32,582 nt of DNA from Collimonas fungivorans (GCF_028292705.1 NZ_JAQGLV010000360.1:1-32582); one strand, 5' to 3'; counted from the stretch's first letter, positions 7,808 to 16,834 are shown. Notes: generated from the letters alone by a model not told the origin. Made by a program: numbers and translations.

Positions 7808-9013
7808 ATGACTGAAGCCTATATTTTCGATTCCGTACGGACCCCGCGCGGCAAGGGCAAGAAGGACGGCAGCCTGCACCAGGTCACGCCGGTCAACCTG
7901 CTGGCCCAGCTGCTGCAAGCGCTGGAACAGCGCAACCGCCTCGATACTTCGCAGGTCGACGACGTCGTGCTCGGCTGCGTGACGCCGGTCGGCGAGCAAG
8001 GCGCCGATATCGCCCGCACCGCGGTGCTGTATGCCGGCTGGGACCAGTCGGTGGCGGGCGTGACGCAATCGCGCTTTTGCGCCTCGGGCCTGGAATCGGT
8101 CAACCTGGCGGCGATGAAAATCATGTCCGGCCAGGAGCAGCTGGTGGTGGCCGGCGGCGTCGAAAGCATGTCGCGCTGGGCCATGGGTTCGGACGGCGGC
8201 GCCTGGTTCATGGATCCACGGGTCAACCAGGTTACGGGCTTTGCGCCGCAAGGCATAGGCGCCGACCTGATTGCGACGCTGGAAAATTTCTCGCGCAGCG
8301 ATGTCGACAACTTTGCGCTGCAATCGCAGCAGAAAGCTGCACGCGCCCGGGCCGAAGGCCGTTTCAGCAAATCGCTGGTCGCGGTCAAGGACCTGAATGG
8401 CATGGTGGTGCTGGACCATGACGAATACATCCGTGCGCAAACCACTATTGAAAACCTGGCGGCGCTAAACCCTGCCTTCGAACAGATCGGCCAGATGGGT
8501 TTCGACGCCACCGCGCTGCGCAAGTACACCACCATCGAAAAGATCAACCATGTGCACCACGCCGGCAATTCTTCCGGCATCGTCGACGGCGCTGCGCTGG
8601 TGCTGGTCGGCAGCAAGGAGATGGGCCAGAAACTGGGACTGAAGCCACGCGCCCGGATTGTCGCCACTGCCGTCACCGGCTCGGAGCCGACCATCATGCT
8701 GACCGGTATCGCCCCTGCTGCGCGCAAAGCGCTGGCCAAGGCCAAGATGTCGGCCAAGGATATCGACCTGTTTGAAATCAATGAAGCGTTTGCCGCAGTC
8801 GTGATGCGCGCCATCCGCGACCTGGAGATTGACCCGGAGCGGGTCAACGTCAACGGCGGTTCCATCGCCATGGGCCACCCGCTGGGCGCAACCGGCGCCA
8901 TGATCCTCGGCACCGCGCTCGACGAGCTGGAGCGCAGCGGCAAGAAGACTGCCCTGATCTCGCTGTGCGTAGGCGGCGGCATGGGCATCGCCACCATCAT
9001 TGAACTAGTTTAA
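7808..9013 (+). CDS. Acetyl-CoA C-acyltransferase (thiolase)
   Basis: 401 aa, [54 protein letters not shown] (active Cys), [27 protein letters not shown] thiolase signatures. Confidence 0.95.
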   Translation: MTEAYIFDSVRTPRGKGKKDGSLHQVTPVNLLAQLLQALEQRNRLDTSQVDDVVLGCVTPVGEQGADIARTAVLYAGWDQSVAGVTQSRFCASGLESVNLAAMKIMSGQEQLVVAGGVESMSRWAMGSDGGAWFMDPRVNQVTGFAPQGIGADLIATLENFSRSDVDNFALQSQQKAARARAEGRFSKSLVAVKDLNGMVVLDHDEYIRAQTTIENLAALNPAFEQIGQMGFDATALRKYTTIEKINHVHHAGNSSGIVDGAALVLVGSKEMGQKLGLKPRARIVATAVTGSEPTIMLTGIAPAARKALAKAKMSAKDIDLFEINEAFAAVVMRAIRDLEIDPERVNVNGGSIAMGHPLGATGAMILGTALDELERSGKKTALISLCVGGGMGIATIIELV

Positions 9014-9021
9014 CTATTGCG

Positions 9022-9066
9022 GGACAGAGTTTAAGAGCCACCGTAGCGTGGCGAATTACTCTGTCC
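9022..9066. repeat. REP-like nested inverted repeat between thiolase and FadJ-like genes
   Basis: GGACAGAGT-TTAAGA-GCCAC-CGTAGC-GTGGC-GAATT-ACTCTGTCC: 9-bp outer and 5-bp inner perfect stems. Confidence 0.7.
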
Positions 9067-9089
9067 TCAACATTTCAGAGAGTTAGATC

Positions 9090-11222
9090 ATGAGCGTAAA
9101 TTTTCAGAAAGACAGCGACAATATCGTGACCTTGACCCTGGACATGCCGGGGCGTTCGATGAATGTATTGAACGAAGCGCTGACCGCGCCTTTCATGGAG
9201 GCGATCGCCGCCATCGAAGCCGACCCGGCCGTCGCCGGCGTCATCATCACCTCGGGCAAGGCGGATTTCGTGGCCGGCGCCGATATCGAAAAACTGTTCC
9301 AGATCACCGAAGCACAAACGGCCTTCGAACTGGTGCAGCAATTCAAAGGTTTCCTGCGCCGCCTCGAACTATGCGGCCGGCCGGTGGTGGCCGCGCTGAA
9401 CGGCACCGCGCTGGGCGGCGGACTGGAGCTGGCGCTGGCCTGTCATCACCGCATCGCCATCAACAATCCGAAAGCCAAGTTCGGCCTGCCGGAAGTCAAG
9501 CTCGGCCTGCTGCCGGGCGGCGGCGGCACGCAACGCCTGCCGCGCATGATCGGCATCCAGGGCGCGCTGCAGCTGATGTTGGAAGGCAAGGAGCTGCGCG
9601 CCGAAGAAGCGCTGCAGCAAGGCATCATCCAGGAACTGGCGAGCGACAGGGAAGACTTGCTGGCCAAAGCCAAAGCCTGGTGCCTGGCCAATCCCAAGGC
9701 CAGGCAGCCGTGGGACGACAAGAAATTCCGCTGGCCCGGCGGCGACTCGCGCAGCCCGGGCAACGGCCAGCTGTGGGCGATCGCGCCATCCATGGCAAGC
9801 GCCAAGACCCATGGCAATTATCCGGCGGCGACCAACATCATGAGCTGCGTATTCGAAGGCGGCATCGTCGATTTCGATACCGGCTGCGAAATCGAATCGC
9901 GCTACTTCGTCAACTGCGCCTTGTCGCCGGTCGCCAAGAACATGATCGGCACCTTGTGGTTCCAGCTGAACGCCATCAACAAGGGCAAGTCGCGCCCGGA
10001 AGGCATCGCGCCATCCAAGGTCAGCAAGGTAGGTATATTAGGCGCCGGCATGATGGGCGCCGGCATCGCCTATGCCTCGGCCAAGGCGGGCATACAAGTG
10101 GTGTTGCTGGACAACAGCCTGGAAACCGCCGAAAACGGCAAGGACTATTCCAGCAAGCTGCTCGACAAGGCGGTCAAGCGCAAGCAGCAAACCGCGGAAG
10201 GCAAGCAAGCCCTGCTGGACCGCATCAGCCCGACCGTGGATTTCGGCGACCTGGCAAGCTGCGACCTGATTATCGAGGCAGTGTTTGAAGACCGCGAGAT
10301 CAAGGCAACAGTGACCCGCAAAACCGAAGCGCTGATCAGCGCCGACGCGGTGTTTGCCTCGAACACCTCTACCCTGCCGATCACCGGCCTGGCGCAAGCC
10401 AGCGTGCGGCCGGAAAATTTCATCGGCCTGCATTTCTTCTCGCCGGTGGACAAGATGCCGCTGGTCGAAATCATCGTCGGCCGGCAGACCAGCCAGCAAA
10501 CGCTGGCGCGCGGTTTCGACTATGTGCAGCAGATCAAGAAAACACCGATCGTGGTCCACGATTCACGCGGCTTCTACACTTCGCGCGTATTCGGCACCTA
10601 TGTGATGGAAGGCTTGAAATTACTGATGGAAGGCCAGCATCCGCGCGCCATAGAGATGGCCGGCTTGCAGGCCGGCATGCCGGTGGGACCGCTGGCGGTG
10701 CACGATGAAGTCAGCCTGTCCTTGTCGCTGCATATCCTGCAACAGACGCGCAAGGATTTCGCCGAAGCCGGCAAGCCTTTCGCCGGCCATCCGGCCGATG
10801 CCGGGCTGGAGAAAATGGTGGCCCAGCTGGACCGCAAAGGAAAAAAAGCCGGCAAGGGATTTTATGATTATCCCGAAAACGAAAGCAAGCACCTGTGGCC
10901 CGGCCTGCAGCAGGCCTTCCCGCTCGCAGCCACGCAGCTGCCGCAAAAGGACCTGATCGAACGTTTGATGTTTGTGCAAGCCAACGAAGCTGCCAAATGT
11001 TATGAGGAACAGGTGGTGCTGACCGTCGCCGACGCAAATATCGGCAGCATTTTCGGCTGGGGCTTTGCGCCATTCCAGGGCGGCGCCCTGCAATACATCA
11101 ATGCCTACGGCGTCGCCGATTTTGTCCGGCGCGCGAACCAGCTGTCAGAGCAGTTCGGCGGTTATTTCGCGCCGGCCGCGATACTGGTTAAAATGGCGGA
11201 ACAAGGCAAACACTTCGAATGA
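9090..11222 (+). CDS. Bifunctional enoyl-CoA hydratase / 3-hydroxyacyl-CoA dehydrogenase (FadB/FadJ type)
   Basis: 710 aa; N-terminal crotonase motifs (GKADFVAGADIEKL, LGGGLELALACHHRIA, LLPGGGGTQRLPR) and C-terminal HAD motifs (VGILGAGMMGAGIAY, FIGLHFFSPVDKMPLVEII). Confidence 0.95.
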   Translation: MSVNFQKDSDNIVTLTLDMPGRSMNVLNEALTAPFMEAIAAIEADPAVAGVIITSGKADFVAGADIEKLFQITEAQTAFELVQQFKGFLRRLELCGRPVVAALNGTALGGGLELALACHHRIAINNPKAKFGLPEVKLGLLPGGGGTQRLPRMIGIQGALQLMLEGKELRAEEALQQGIIQELASDREDLLAKAKAWCLANPKARQPWDDKKFRWPGGDSRSPGNGQLWAIAPSMASAKTHGNYPAATNIMSCVFEGGIVDFDTGCEIESRYFVNCALSPVAKNMIGTLWFQLNAINKGKSRPEGIAPSKVSKVGILGAGMMGAGIAYASAKAGIQVVLLDNSLETAENGKDYSSKLLDKAVKRKQQTAEGKQALLDRISPTVDFGDLASCDLIIEAVFEDREIKATVTRKTEALISADAVFASNTSTLPITGLAQASVRPENFIGLHFFSPVDKMPLVEIIVGRQTSQQTLARGFDYVQQIKKTPIVVHDSRGFYTSRVFGTYVMEGLKLLMEGQHPRAIEMAGLQAGMPVGPLAVHDEVSLSLSLHILQQTRKDFAEAGKPFAGHPADAGLEKMVAQLDRKGKKAGKGFYDYPENESKHLWPGLQQAFPLAATQLPQKDLIERLMFVQANEAAKCYEEQVVLTVADANIGSIFGWGFAPFQGGALQYINAYGVADFVRRANQLSEQFGGYFAPAAILVKMAEQGKHFE

Positions 11223-11225
11223 CAA

Positions 11226-11263
11226 GCTGCGGCTCTTCCTCGGCAACGACGAAGAGCCGCAGC
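11226..11263. terminator. Strong hairpin between convergent FadJ-like and SCP2 genes (no U-tract)
   Basis: GCTGCGGCTCTTC-C-TCG-GCAA-CGA-C-GAAGAGCCGCAGC: perfect 13-bp stem, one C/C mismatch, 3 bp more, GNRA-type GCAA loop; lies between the two stop codons. Confidence 0.6.
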
Positions 11264-11267
11264 CTGT

Positions 11268-11585
11268 TCAACCGATCTTGCTGGCGTCGAACAGGGAAGG
11301 AATGCGCTGGGCCAGCATCAGGTCGCCCTTCAGTTTCAGCTTGCCGCTCATGAACGCCATGGCGCCGTTGAGTTCGCCTTTCAGCATGGCCTTCAAGTCT
11401 TCGTCCGCCATGGTCAGCGCCACATCCGGCGCATCGACCACGCCTTCATGCGCAGTGCATGTGCCATGATCGATCAGCAAATACATCGGTTTCGAAATAT
11501 CGAACTGGATGCTGCTTTTCATGTCCGCCGCCGCTACGGTGTTCAGGCCCGACGGCATGAGCTTGATGATGTCGTTGACTGTCAT
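11268..11585 (-). CDS. SCP2 sterol-binding/lipid-transfer domain protein
   Basis: 105 aa, ...IQFDISKPMYLLIDHGTCTAHEGVVDAPDVALTMADEDLKAMLKGELNGAMAFMSGKLKLKGDLMLAQRI: SCP2 fold pattern (GKLKxxGD). Confidence 0.88.
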   Translation of the reverse strand: MTVNDIIKLMPSGLNTVAAADMKSSIQFDISKPMYLLIDHGTCTAHEGVVDAPDVALTMADEDLKAMLKGELNGAMAFMSGKLKLKGDLMLAQRIPSLFDASKIG

Positions 11586-11625
11586 TGCTGTTCCTCTGGT
11601 TGTTTAAAATCCGTACTATCGCTTG

Positions 11626-13278
11626 TCATTCCCATCCGACCGCGTTGCGTATCTGCAGTTCCTTCTCCATCAGCGCGGCGTAACGTTTTTCCACTTCGCC
11701 GCGCTTGACTTTCATGGTCGGCGTCATCAGCCCGTTGTCTATGCTCCAGGCGTCTTTCAGCACCACGCATTTGGCGATCTTTTCATGCGGCTCCAGCGTA
11801 GCATTGACCAGCGCCATGTCGGCGATCAGCTGCTGCTCTACTTCTGCGCGCGGCTTGCTGCGCGCAGCGGCGGTCAGGGTCACCGCCATTATCGGCTGGT
11901 TCATGCCGCTGCCGATGAACAACAGGTTCTCCAGGTCGGTATTGCGCGCCAGCGAACATTCGATAGGCGCCGGCGCCACATATTTTCCCTTGGCGGTTTT
12001 AAAGATGTCTTTGACGCGGCCGGTAATATACAGGTAACCGTCCTGGTCCACCCTGCCTTTATCGCCGGTGCGCAGGTAGCCATCCGCGGTGAAGGCGGCA
12101 CTGGTGCTCTCGGGGTCTTTGTAGTATCCCATCATCAGTCCCGGATGCTTGAACAGGATTTCGCCTTCATCCGACAATCTGAATCCCGCGTTCGGCGGCG
12201 GCTTGCCGACCGAACCGCTGCGGTTATTGCCCGGCAGGCAAGCGCTGGAATAGACCGAAGCTTCGGTAGGCGCATAACCTTGCAGCACTTCCAGTCCCAG
12301 GTTGCGGCGGTACCAGTCCAGCAACGCCACCGGTATGGGTGCCGCGCCGGACAGGCAGATGCGGGTATTCTGCAAGCCGACCGCGGTGCGGATCTTGCGC
12401 CGGATAATGTTCCGCAACAGGGGAATCGCCATCAGCCGGTCCAGCTTCCGCTGCGGCATCTTGTGCAGGATGGCGTTCTGTATCCGGCTGTAAACCAGCG
12501 GCACGCCGAAGAAACGGGTCGGCGCCACCTGCGCCAGCTGCTCGCCCATCTTGTCGACGTTTTCCAGGAAATGCACTTCGCCGCCGTTGTAGCAGCTGGG
12601 GATGGCGATCGCAAAGCGCTCGAATGCGTGCGCCAGCGGCATGTATGAAAAATAGCGTTCCTGGGTGGGCGACGGCGCCAGGTCCATGATGCTGTACACC
12701 GCGAACAATACGTTGCCGTAGCTGAGCATCACCCCCTTCGGATTGCCGGTGGTGCCGGAAGTGTAGATCAGGGTCATCAGCGCCTCCTGCGGCGGCGCCT
12801 GGTAGTGTTCCAGCGGTTGGTTGGCAGCGACCAGCTCATCCCATTTGAACTGGCCCGCCGGCGTTTCCTGGTAGGGAAACGAGATGGTGCGGACCGACCC
12901 AGGAATCGCACCCATGAAATCGCCGGCGTCCGGCATGGGGCCGAGGAACACTGCCTTGGCCTCGCTATGCTCGAAGATATAACGTGTGGTGGCTGCCGCC
13001 TGTTTCGGGTACATGCCGACGCTGACATGGCCAGCCATGGCAATCGCCAGGTCGGCCATGATCCAGTGCGCGGTGTTGCGGCCGGAGATGCAGATGCGGC
13101 TGCCGGGCTCCCAGTCCATCGCCTTCAGCGCTGCCGCCATGCGCCTGACCTGGTCGCTGCCCTGGCCTCTGGTGATGGCTCGCCACTGGCCGTCGACCGG
13201 TTGGAACAGCCAAGGCATGTCTGGCTTCTGCGACGCCCACTGCAACAGCATTTGCACCGGATTCTTTTGCACGTCCAT
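11626..13278 (-). CDS. AMP-dependent long-chain acyl-CoA synthetase/ligase
   Basis: 550 aa; LIYTSGTTGNPKGVMLSYGN, YAPTEASVYSS, GYLRTGDKGRVDQDGYLYITGRVKDIFKTAKGKYVAP: adenylate-forming family. Confidence 0.95.
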   Translation of the reverse strand: MDVQKNPVQMLLQWASQKPDMPWLFQPVDGQWRAITRGQGSDQVRRMAAALKAMDWEPGSRICISGRNTAHWIMADLAIAMAGHVSVGMYPKQAAATTRYIFEHSEAKAVFLGPMPDAGDFMGAIPGSVRTISFPYQETPAGQFKWDELVAANQPLEHYQAPPQEALMTLIYTSGTTGNPKGVMLSYGNVLFAVYSIMDLAPSPTQERYFSYMPLAHAFERFAIAIPSCYNGGEVHFLENVDKMGEQLAQVAPTRFFGVPLVYSRIQNAILHKMPQRKLDRLMAIPLLRNIIRRKIRTAVGLQNTRICLSGAAPIPVALLDWYRRNLGLEVLQGYAPTEASVYSSACLPGNNRSGSVGKPPPNAGFRLSDEGEILFKHPGLMMGYYKDPESTSAAFTADGYLRTGDKGRVDQDGYLYITGRVKDIFKTAKGKYVAPAPIECSLARNTDLENLLFIGSGMNQPIMAVTLTAAARSKPRAEVEQQLIADMALVNATLEPHEKIAKCVVLKDAWSIDNGLMTPTMKVKRGEVEKRYAALMEKELQIRNAVGWE

Positions 13279-13346
13279 ATTGTCTCCTCGCCCATCGATC
13301 TGGATAACCGCTTGCCGATATTTTTATTCTGCTGGACAACCTTGTT

Positions 13347-14492
13347 TCAAATCGCGCCGCTTGCGCGCAGTGCGGCTAACGCCGCCGCGCCAAATCCCAA
13401 TTCTCCCAGAACGCTGGAGGTATCCGCTCCCAATGCCGGGCAATCGCCAGCCGTGCCGGCAGCGTCGCTGAACTTGATCGGCAGGTCCGGCAACGGCTTG
13501 CCGTCTTCCATCCGCACCAGGCCGCGTGCCTTGACCTGCGGGTTATCCAGCGCTTCCTGCGGGGTGTAGATGCCCGATACGCAGCAGTCGCGATCAGCCA
13601 GCAGCAACTCCCACGCATCGCGCGAGCGGGTCTTGAATAACGCCTCCAGGGCGCTCCGCAGCGCTGCGCCATCCGGCCCTGGCGCCAGCGGCAAGGCCGC
13701 CAGGTCGGGCCGCTCTACAGCCTTGCAGAAATTGAGGAAGAATTTAGGCTCCAACGCTGCCATCGCCACGTGCTTGCCGTCGGCGCAGGCGTAAATGCTG
13801 TAGTTGGCGAGGCCGCCGCTCAAGATATCGCCGCCGCGCGCCGCGCTCGCGCCTAGGGTGCGGATGGTTGCCAGCGACAGCGCCTGCAGCGCCAGCGTGC
13901 CGTCCAGCATGCCGATGTCGACCATGGTGCCCTGGCCCGAGGCGCGGGCGCCTATCACCGCCGCCAAGATGCCCAGGGCGCAGGTCAACGCGCCGCCGGC
14001 CAGGTCGGCGCTCTGGAAGTTCGACAGCGCCGGCGGACCGCCGGCGGCGCCGCTCTGGTCCAGCAGGCCGGCGTAGGCGCAGTAATTCATGTCGTGCCCG
14101 GCCCGGTCCTTGTAGGGGCCGGTCTGGCCGTAACCGGTCAGCGCGGCGTAGACCAGGCGCGGATTGATGATCTTCAGCTCCTGGTAGCCGCAGCCCAGCT
14201 TGTCCATCACGCCGGGCCGGAACGATTCGATCAAGACATCGGCCTGCGACACCATGACCTTCAGCACGGCGACCGCTTCCGGCTGCCGCAAATCCAGGGT
14301 CACCGATTTCTTGCCGCGATTGACCAGGGTAAACAATTCAGGCGACAGCATGCGTGCGTAATCGCCGCCTTGCGGCTCTTCCAGCTTGACCACTTCGGCC
14401 CCCATCTGCGCCAGGTATAGGCTGCAAAAGGGACCGGGCAGCAAACGGGTCAGGTCGAGCACCCGGATGCCGGACAGCAGCGGATTAGCCAT
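13347..14492 (-). CDS. CaiB/BaiF CoA-transferase family, alpha-methylacyl-CoA racemase (AMACR)-like
   Basis: 381 aa; GIRVLDLTRLLPGPFCSLYLAQMGAEVVKLE; GHDMNY and ADLAGGALTCALGI resemble AMACR GHDINY...ADFAGGG catalytic regions. Confidence 0.9.
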   Translation of the reverse strand: MANPLLSGIRVLDLTRLLPGPFCSLYLAQMGAEVVKLEEPQGGDYARMLSPELFTLVNRGKKSVTLDLRQPEAVAVLKVMVSQADVLIESFRPGVMDKLGCGYQELKIINPRLVYAALTGYGQTGPYKDRAGHDMNYCAYAGLLDQSGAAGGPPALSNFQSADLAGGALTCALGILAAVIGARASGQGTMVDIGMLDGTLALQALSLATIRTLGASAARGGDILSGGLANYSIYACADGKHVAMAALEPKFFLNFCKAVERPDLAALPLAPGPDGAALRSALEALFKTRSRDAWELLLADRDCCVSGIYTPQEALDNPQVKARGLVRMEDGKPLPDLPIKFSDAAGTAGDCPALGADTSSVLGELGFGAAALAALRASGAI

Positions 14493-14508
14493 TGCGGGTC
14501 ATGGCGGG

Positions 14509-15450
14509 TTATGACTTTCTCTGGCCGAAGGGCGAGCCGACGTCCTGCACGATGGACATCAGCGATTCGCCTATGCTGGCAGGATAAGTAGCGTCGTCGA
14601 AATCGGTTATCCCTTGCCAATGTTCGGCGACCTGCTCGGGACCGAAAGCCTGTCCGTGGAAATGATGGCCTTGCGTGCGCTGCCAGCGCAGCTTGGCGTG
14701 GAAGCCAGCGCCGACCTCGAACAAGCTGCCGTTCTCCCGGCAACTCTCGTGACACAGGTATGCCGCCAGCGGCGCCACGAACTCCGGCTTGAGCGCTTCC
14801 ATCATCTGCGGCGGCATCACCGTTTCCGAGATGCGCGAGCCGGCCAGCGGCGCGATGGTGTTGACCAGTACGTTCTTGGCGGCGCCTTCGATCGCCAGCG
14901 TATTCGCCATGCCGATCAGGCCCATCTTCGCCATGCTGTAGTTGGCCTGGCCGAAATTGCCGTAGATGCCGGCAGCCGAAGTGGTCATGACGATGCGGCC
15001 GTAACCCTTGTTGCGCATGTGCGGCCAGGCGGCATGGGTGACACGGAAAGCGCCCAGCACGTGGACGCGGTAGATCAGGTCCCAGTCGTCGGCGCTCATC
15101 TTGGCGAAACTGCTGTCGCGCAGGATGCCGGCATTGTTGATCACGATGTCGACGCCGCCGAAATGGTCGAGCGCGGTCTGCACGATCTGGCTGCCGTCTT
15201 CCACCGAGTCGTAGTTGGCGACCGCGCTGCCGCCGGCCGCCTTGATCTCCGCCACCACCTGGTCGGCAGCGGCGCTGGACTTGCCGCCGCCATGGACGTC
15301 TCCGCCCAGGTCATTCACCACTACATGGGCGCCGCGCGCGCCCAGCAGCAAGGCATGCACCCGGCCCAGGCCATTGCCGGCGCCGGTGACAATCGCCACC
15401 CGGCCGTCGTAGTTCAATTCATTTTGCAATTCATTTTCCATAGTCTGCAT
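14509..15450 (-). CDS. Short-chain dehydrogenase, peroxisomal MFE-2/HSD17B4 dehydrogenase-domain-like
   Basis: 313 aa; [71 protein letters not shown]...[26 protein letters not shown]...[15 protein letters not shown]...[18 protein letters not shown]. Confidence 0.93.
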   Translation of the reverse strand: MQTMENELQNELNYDGRVAIVTGAGNGLGRVHALLLGARGAHVVVNDLGGDVHGGGKSSAAADQVVAEIKAAGGSAVANYDSVEDGSQIVQTALDHFGGVDIVINNAGILRDSSFAKMSADDWDLIYRVHVLGAFRVTHAAWPHMRNKGYGRIVMTTSAAGIYGNFGQANYSMAKMGLIGMANTLAIEGAAKNVLVNTIAPLAGSRISETVMPPQMMEALKPEFVAPLAAYLCHESCRENGSLFEVGAGFHAKLRWQRTQGHHFHGQAFGPEQVAEHWQGITDFDDATYPASIGESLMSIVQDVGSPFGQRKS

Positions 15451-15477
15451 CTTTATTCAAAATAGAAAAACCCGTAC

Positions 15478-16617
15478 TCATATTGACCGGGAAATAATCT
15501 CTTTCATGATTTCATTGGTGCCGCCATAGATACGCTGGGCGCGCGCATCGATATACGCACGCGCAATCGGATACTCCTGCATGAAACCGTAACCGCCATG
15601 CAATTGCAAGCACTGATCCAGCACCTTGCCTTGCAGGTCGGAACACCAGTACTTGGCGGCGGCAGCGGCATCCACCCGCAGCTCGCCCTCGACTTCCAGC
15701 TCGACGCAGCGATCCACAAACACGCGCGCGATCTGCAATTCGGTTTTCATCTCGGCCAGCTTGAAGCGCGTGTTCTGGAACGACGACACGGCGCGGCCGA
15801 AGGCCTGCCTGTCGCGTGTGTATTCGATGGTCGCAGTGAGCATGGCTTCCGCATTGGCGACCGAGGTGATCGCGATCAGCAGCCGCTCCCAGGCCAGTTC
15901 TTGCATCAGCATGGTGAAACCGGCGCCGACCTGGCCGACGATGTTGCTCTTCGGGACCCGCACATTTTCAAAGAACAGTTCGCAGGTATCCTGCGCCTTC
16001 ATGCCGATCTTCTTCAGCGGTTTGCCCTTGCTGAAGCCGGGCCGGTCGGCCTCGATCACCAGCAAGGACACATTCTTCGCTCCGCGGCTCTTGTCGCCGA
16101 CCTTGACCGCCACCACCGCCATGTCGCTGTTATAGCCGTTGGTGATGAATATCTTGGAGCCGTTGACGATGTAGTCGTCGCCGTCCTCGATCGCCGTGGT
16201 CTGTATCGCCTGCAGGTCCGAGCCGGTGCCCGGTTCGGTCATCGCGATCGCCGTGATCGCGGTGCCGGCGGCCATCTTCGGCAGCCAGGCCTGCTTCAGC
16301 TCTTCGCTGCCGTAACGCAGCAGGTAAGGCGCCACGATGTCGGAATGCAGCGGCCAGCCTATGCCCGAGGCGTTGCTGCTGGCCAGCTCTTCCAGCACGA
16401 TGGTGCTGAACTTGCGGTCGACGCCGGAGCCGCCGTAGTTCTCCGGCATGTTGGTGCACAGGAAACCCAGTTCGCCGGCGCGCTGCCAGACATCGCGATC
16501 GACAAAACCCTGCTCCTCCCAGGCGGCATGGCGCGGCAAGACTTCAGCCTGCAGGAAACGGCGCAAGCTCTGGCGAAACTCTTCATGGTCGGAATTGAAC
16601 AGCAGGCGCGGGATCAT
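15478..16617 (-). CDS. Acyl-CoA dehydrogenase
   Basis: MIPRLLFNSDHEEFRQSLRRFLQAEVLPRHAAWEEQGFVDRDVWQRAGELGF...AITAIAMTEPGTGSDLQAI...QLHGGYGFMQEYPIARAYIDARAQRIYGGTNEIMKEIISRSI. ATG 16617 preceded by GGAG at 6 nt; ORF-track start at 16632 is a TTG. Confidence 0.95.
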   Translation of the reverse strand: MIPRLLFNSDHEEFRQSLRRFLQAEVLPRHAAWEEQGFVDRDVWQRAGELGFLCTNMPENYGGSGVDRKFSTIVLEELASSNASGIGWPLHSDIVAPYLLRYGSEELKQAWLPKMAAGTAITAIAMTEPGTGSDLQAIQTTAIEDGDDYIVNGSKIFITNGYNSDMAVVAVKVGDKSRGAKNVSLLVIEADRPGFSKGKPLKKIGMKAQDTCELFFENVRVPKSNIVGQVGAGFTMLMQELAWERLLIAITSVANAEAMLTATIEYTRDRQAFGRAVSSFQNTRFKLAEMKTELQIARVFVDRCVELEVEGELRVDAAAAAKYWCSDLQGKVLDQCLQLHGGYGFMQEYPIARAYIDARAQRIYGGTNEIMKEIISRSI

Positions 16618-16682
16618 GCACGGCTCCGGCAAACGGCAAGACCGGCGGAGCCGGCGGTACGGCAGGTAAGTGCATGAGGCAT
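16614..16682 (-). CDS. Putative 22-aa leader ORF upstream of and overlapping acyl-CoA dehydrogenase (ATGA)
   Basis: Reverse strand: ATCAGGAGACACC-ATGCCTCATGCACTTACC...CGTGCATGA; strong AGGAG, MPHALTCRTAGSAGLAVCRSRA*, the stop shares ATGA with the downstream start. Confidence 0.4.
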   Translation of the reverse strand: MPHALTCRTAGSAGLAVCRSRA

Positions 16683-16704
16683 GGTGTCTCCTGATATTTT
16701 TATT

Positions 16705-16722
16705 GTGTAATTTAATTTACAC
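16705..16722. promoter_or_regulatory. Candidate TetR operator 3 (acyl-CoA dehydrogenase operon promoter)
   Basis: GTGTAATTTAATTTACAC; 6-bp perfect arms GTGTAA/TTACAC; same GTGTAAT head as operators 1 and 2. Confidence 0.55.
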
Positions 16723-16816
16723 TTACATCGATCGCAGGTTAAAAATCATCCGGATTGATGGTATTTGAGAATACACCGATTTTCAATATGAAAGCTAGAG
16801 ACAGGTCTCGGACTAC

Positions 16817-16834
16817 TGGTAATTATTATTACAC
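16817..16834. promoter_or_regulatory. Candidate TetR operator 4 (acyl-CoA dehydrogenase / ugpB divergent region)
   Basis: TGGTAATTATTATTACAC, reverse GTGTAATAATAATTACCA; core GTAAT-TATT-ATTAC perfect palindrome at 16819-16832. Confidence 0.5.

Noticed and set aside
7819-9000. 393-aa minus-strand ORF opposite the thiolase, and many similar long antisense ORFs (e.g. 17083-18069, 20245-21645, 31078-32328, 28428-29720)
   Set aside because: Shadow ORFs produced by high GC3 on the opposite strand of clear genes; Ser/Arg/Ala- or Gly/Gln/His/Arg-rich translations with no domain pattern.
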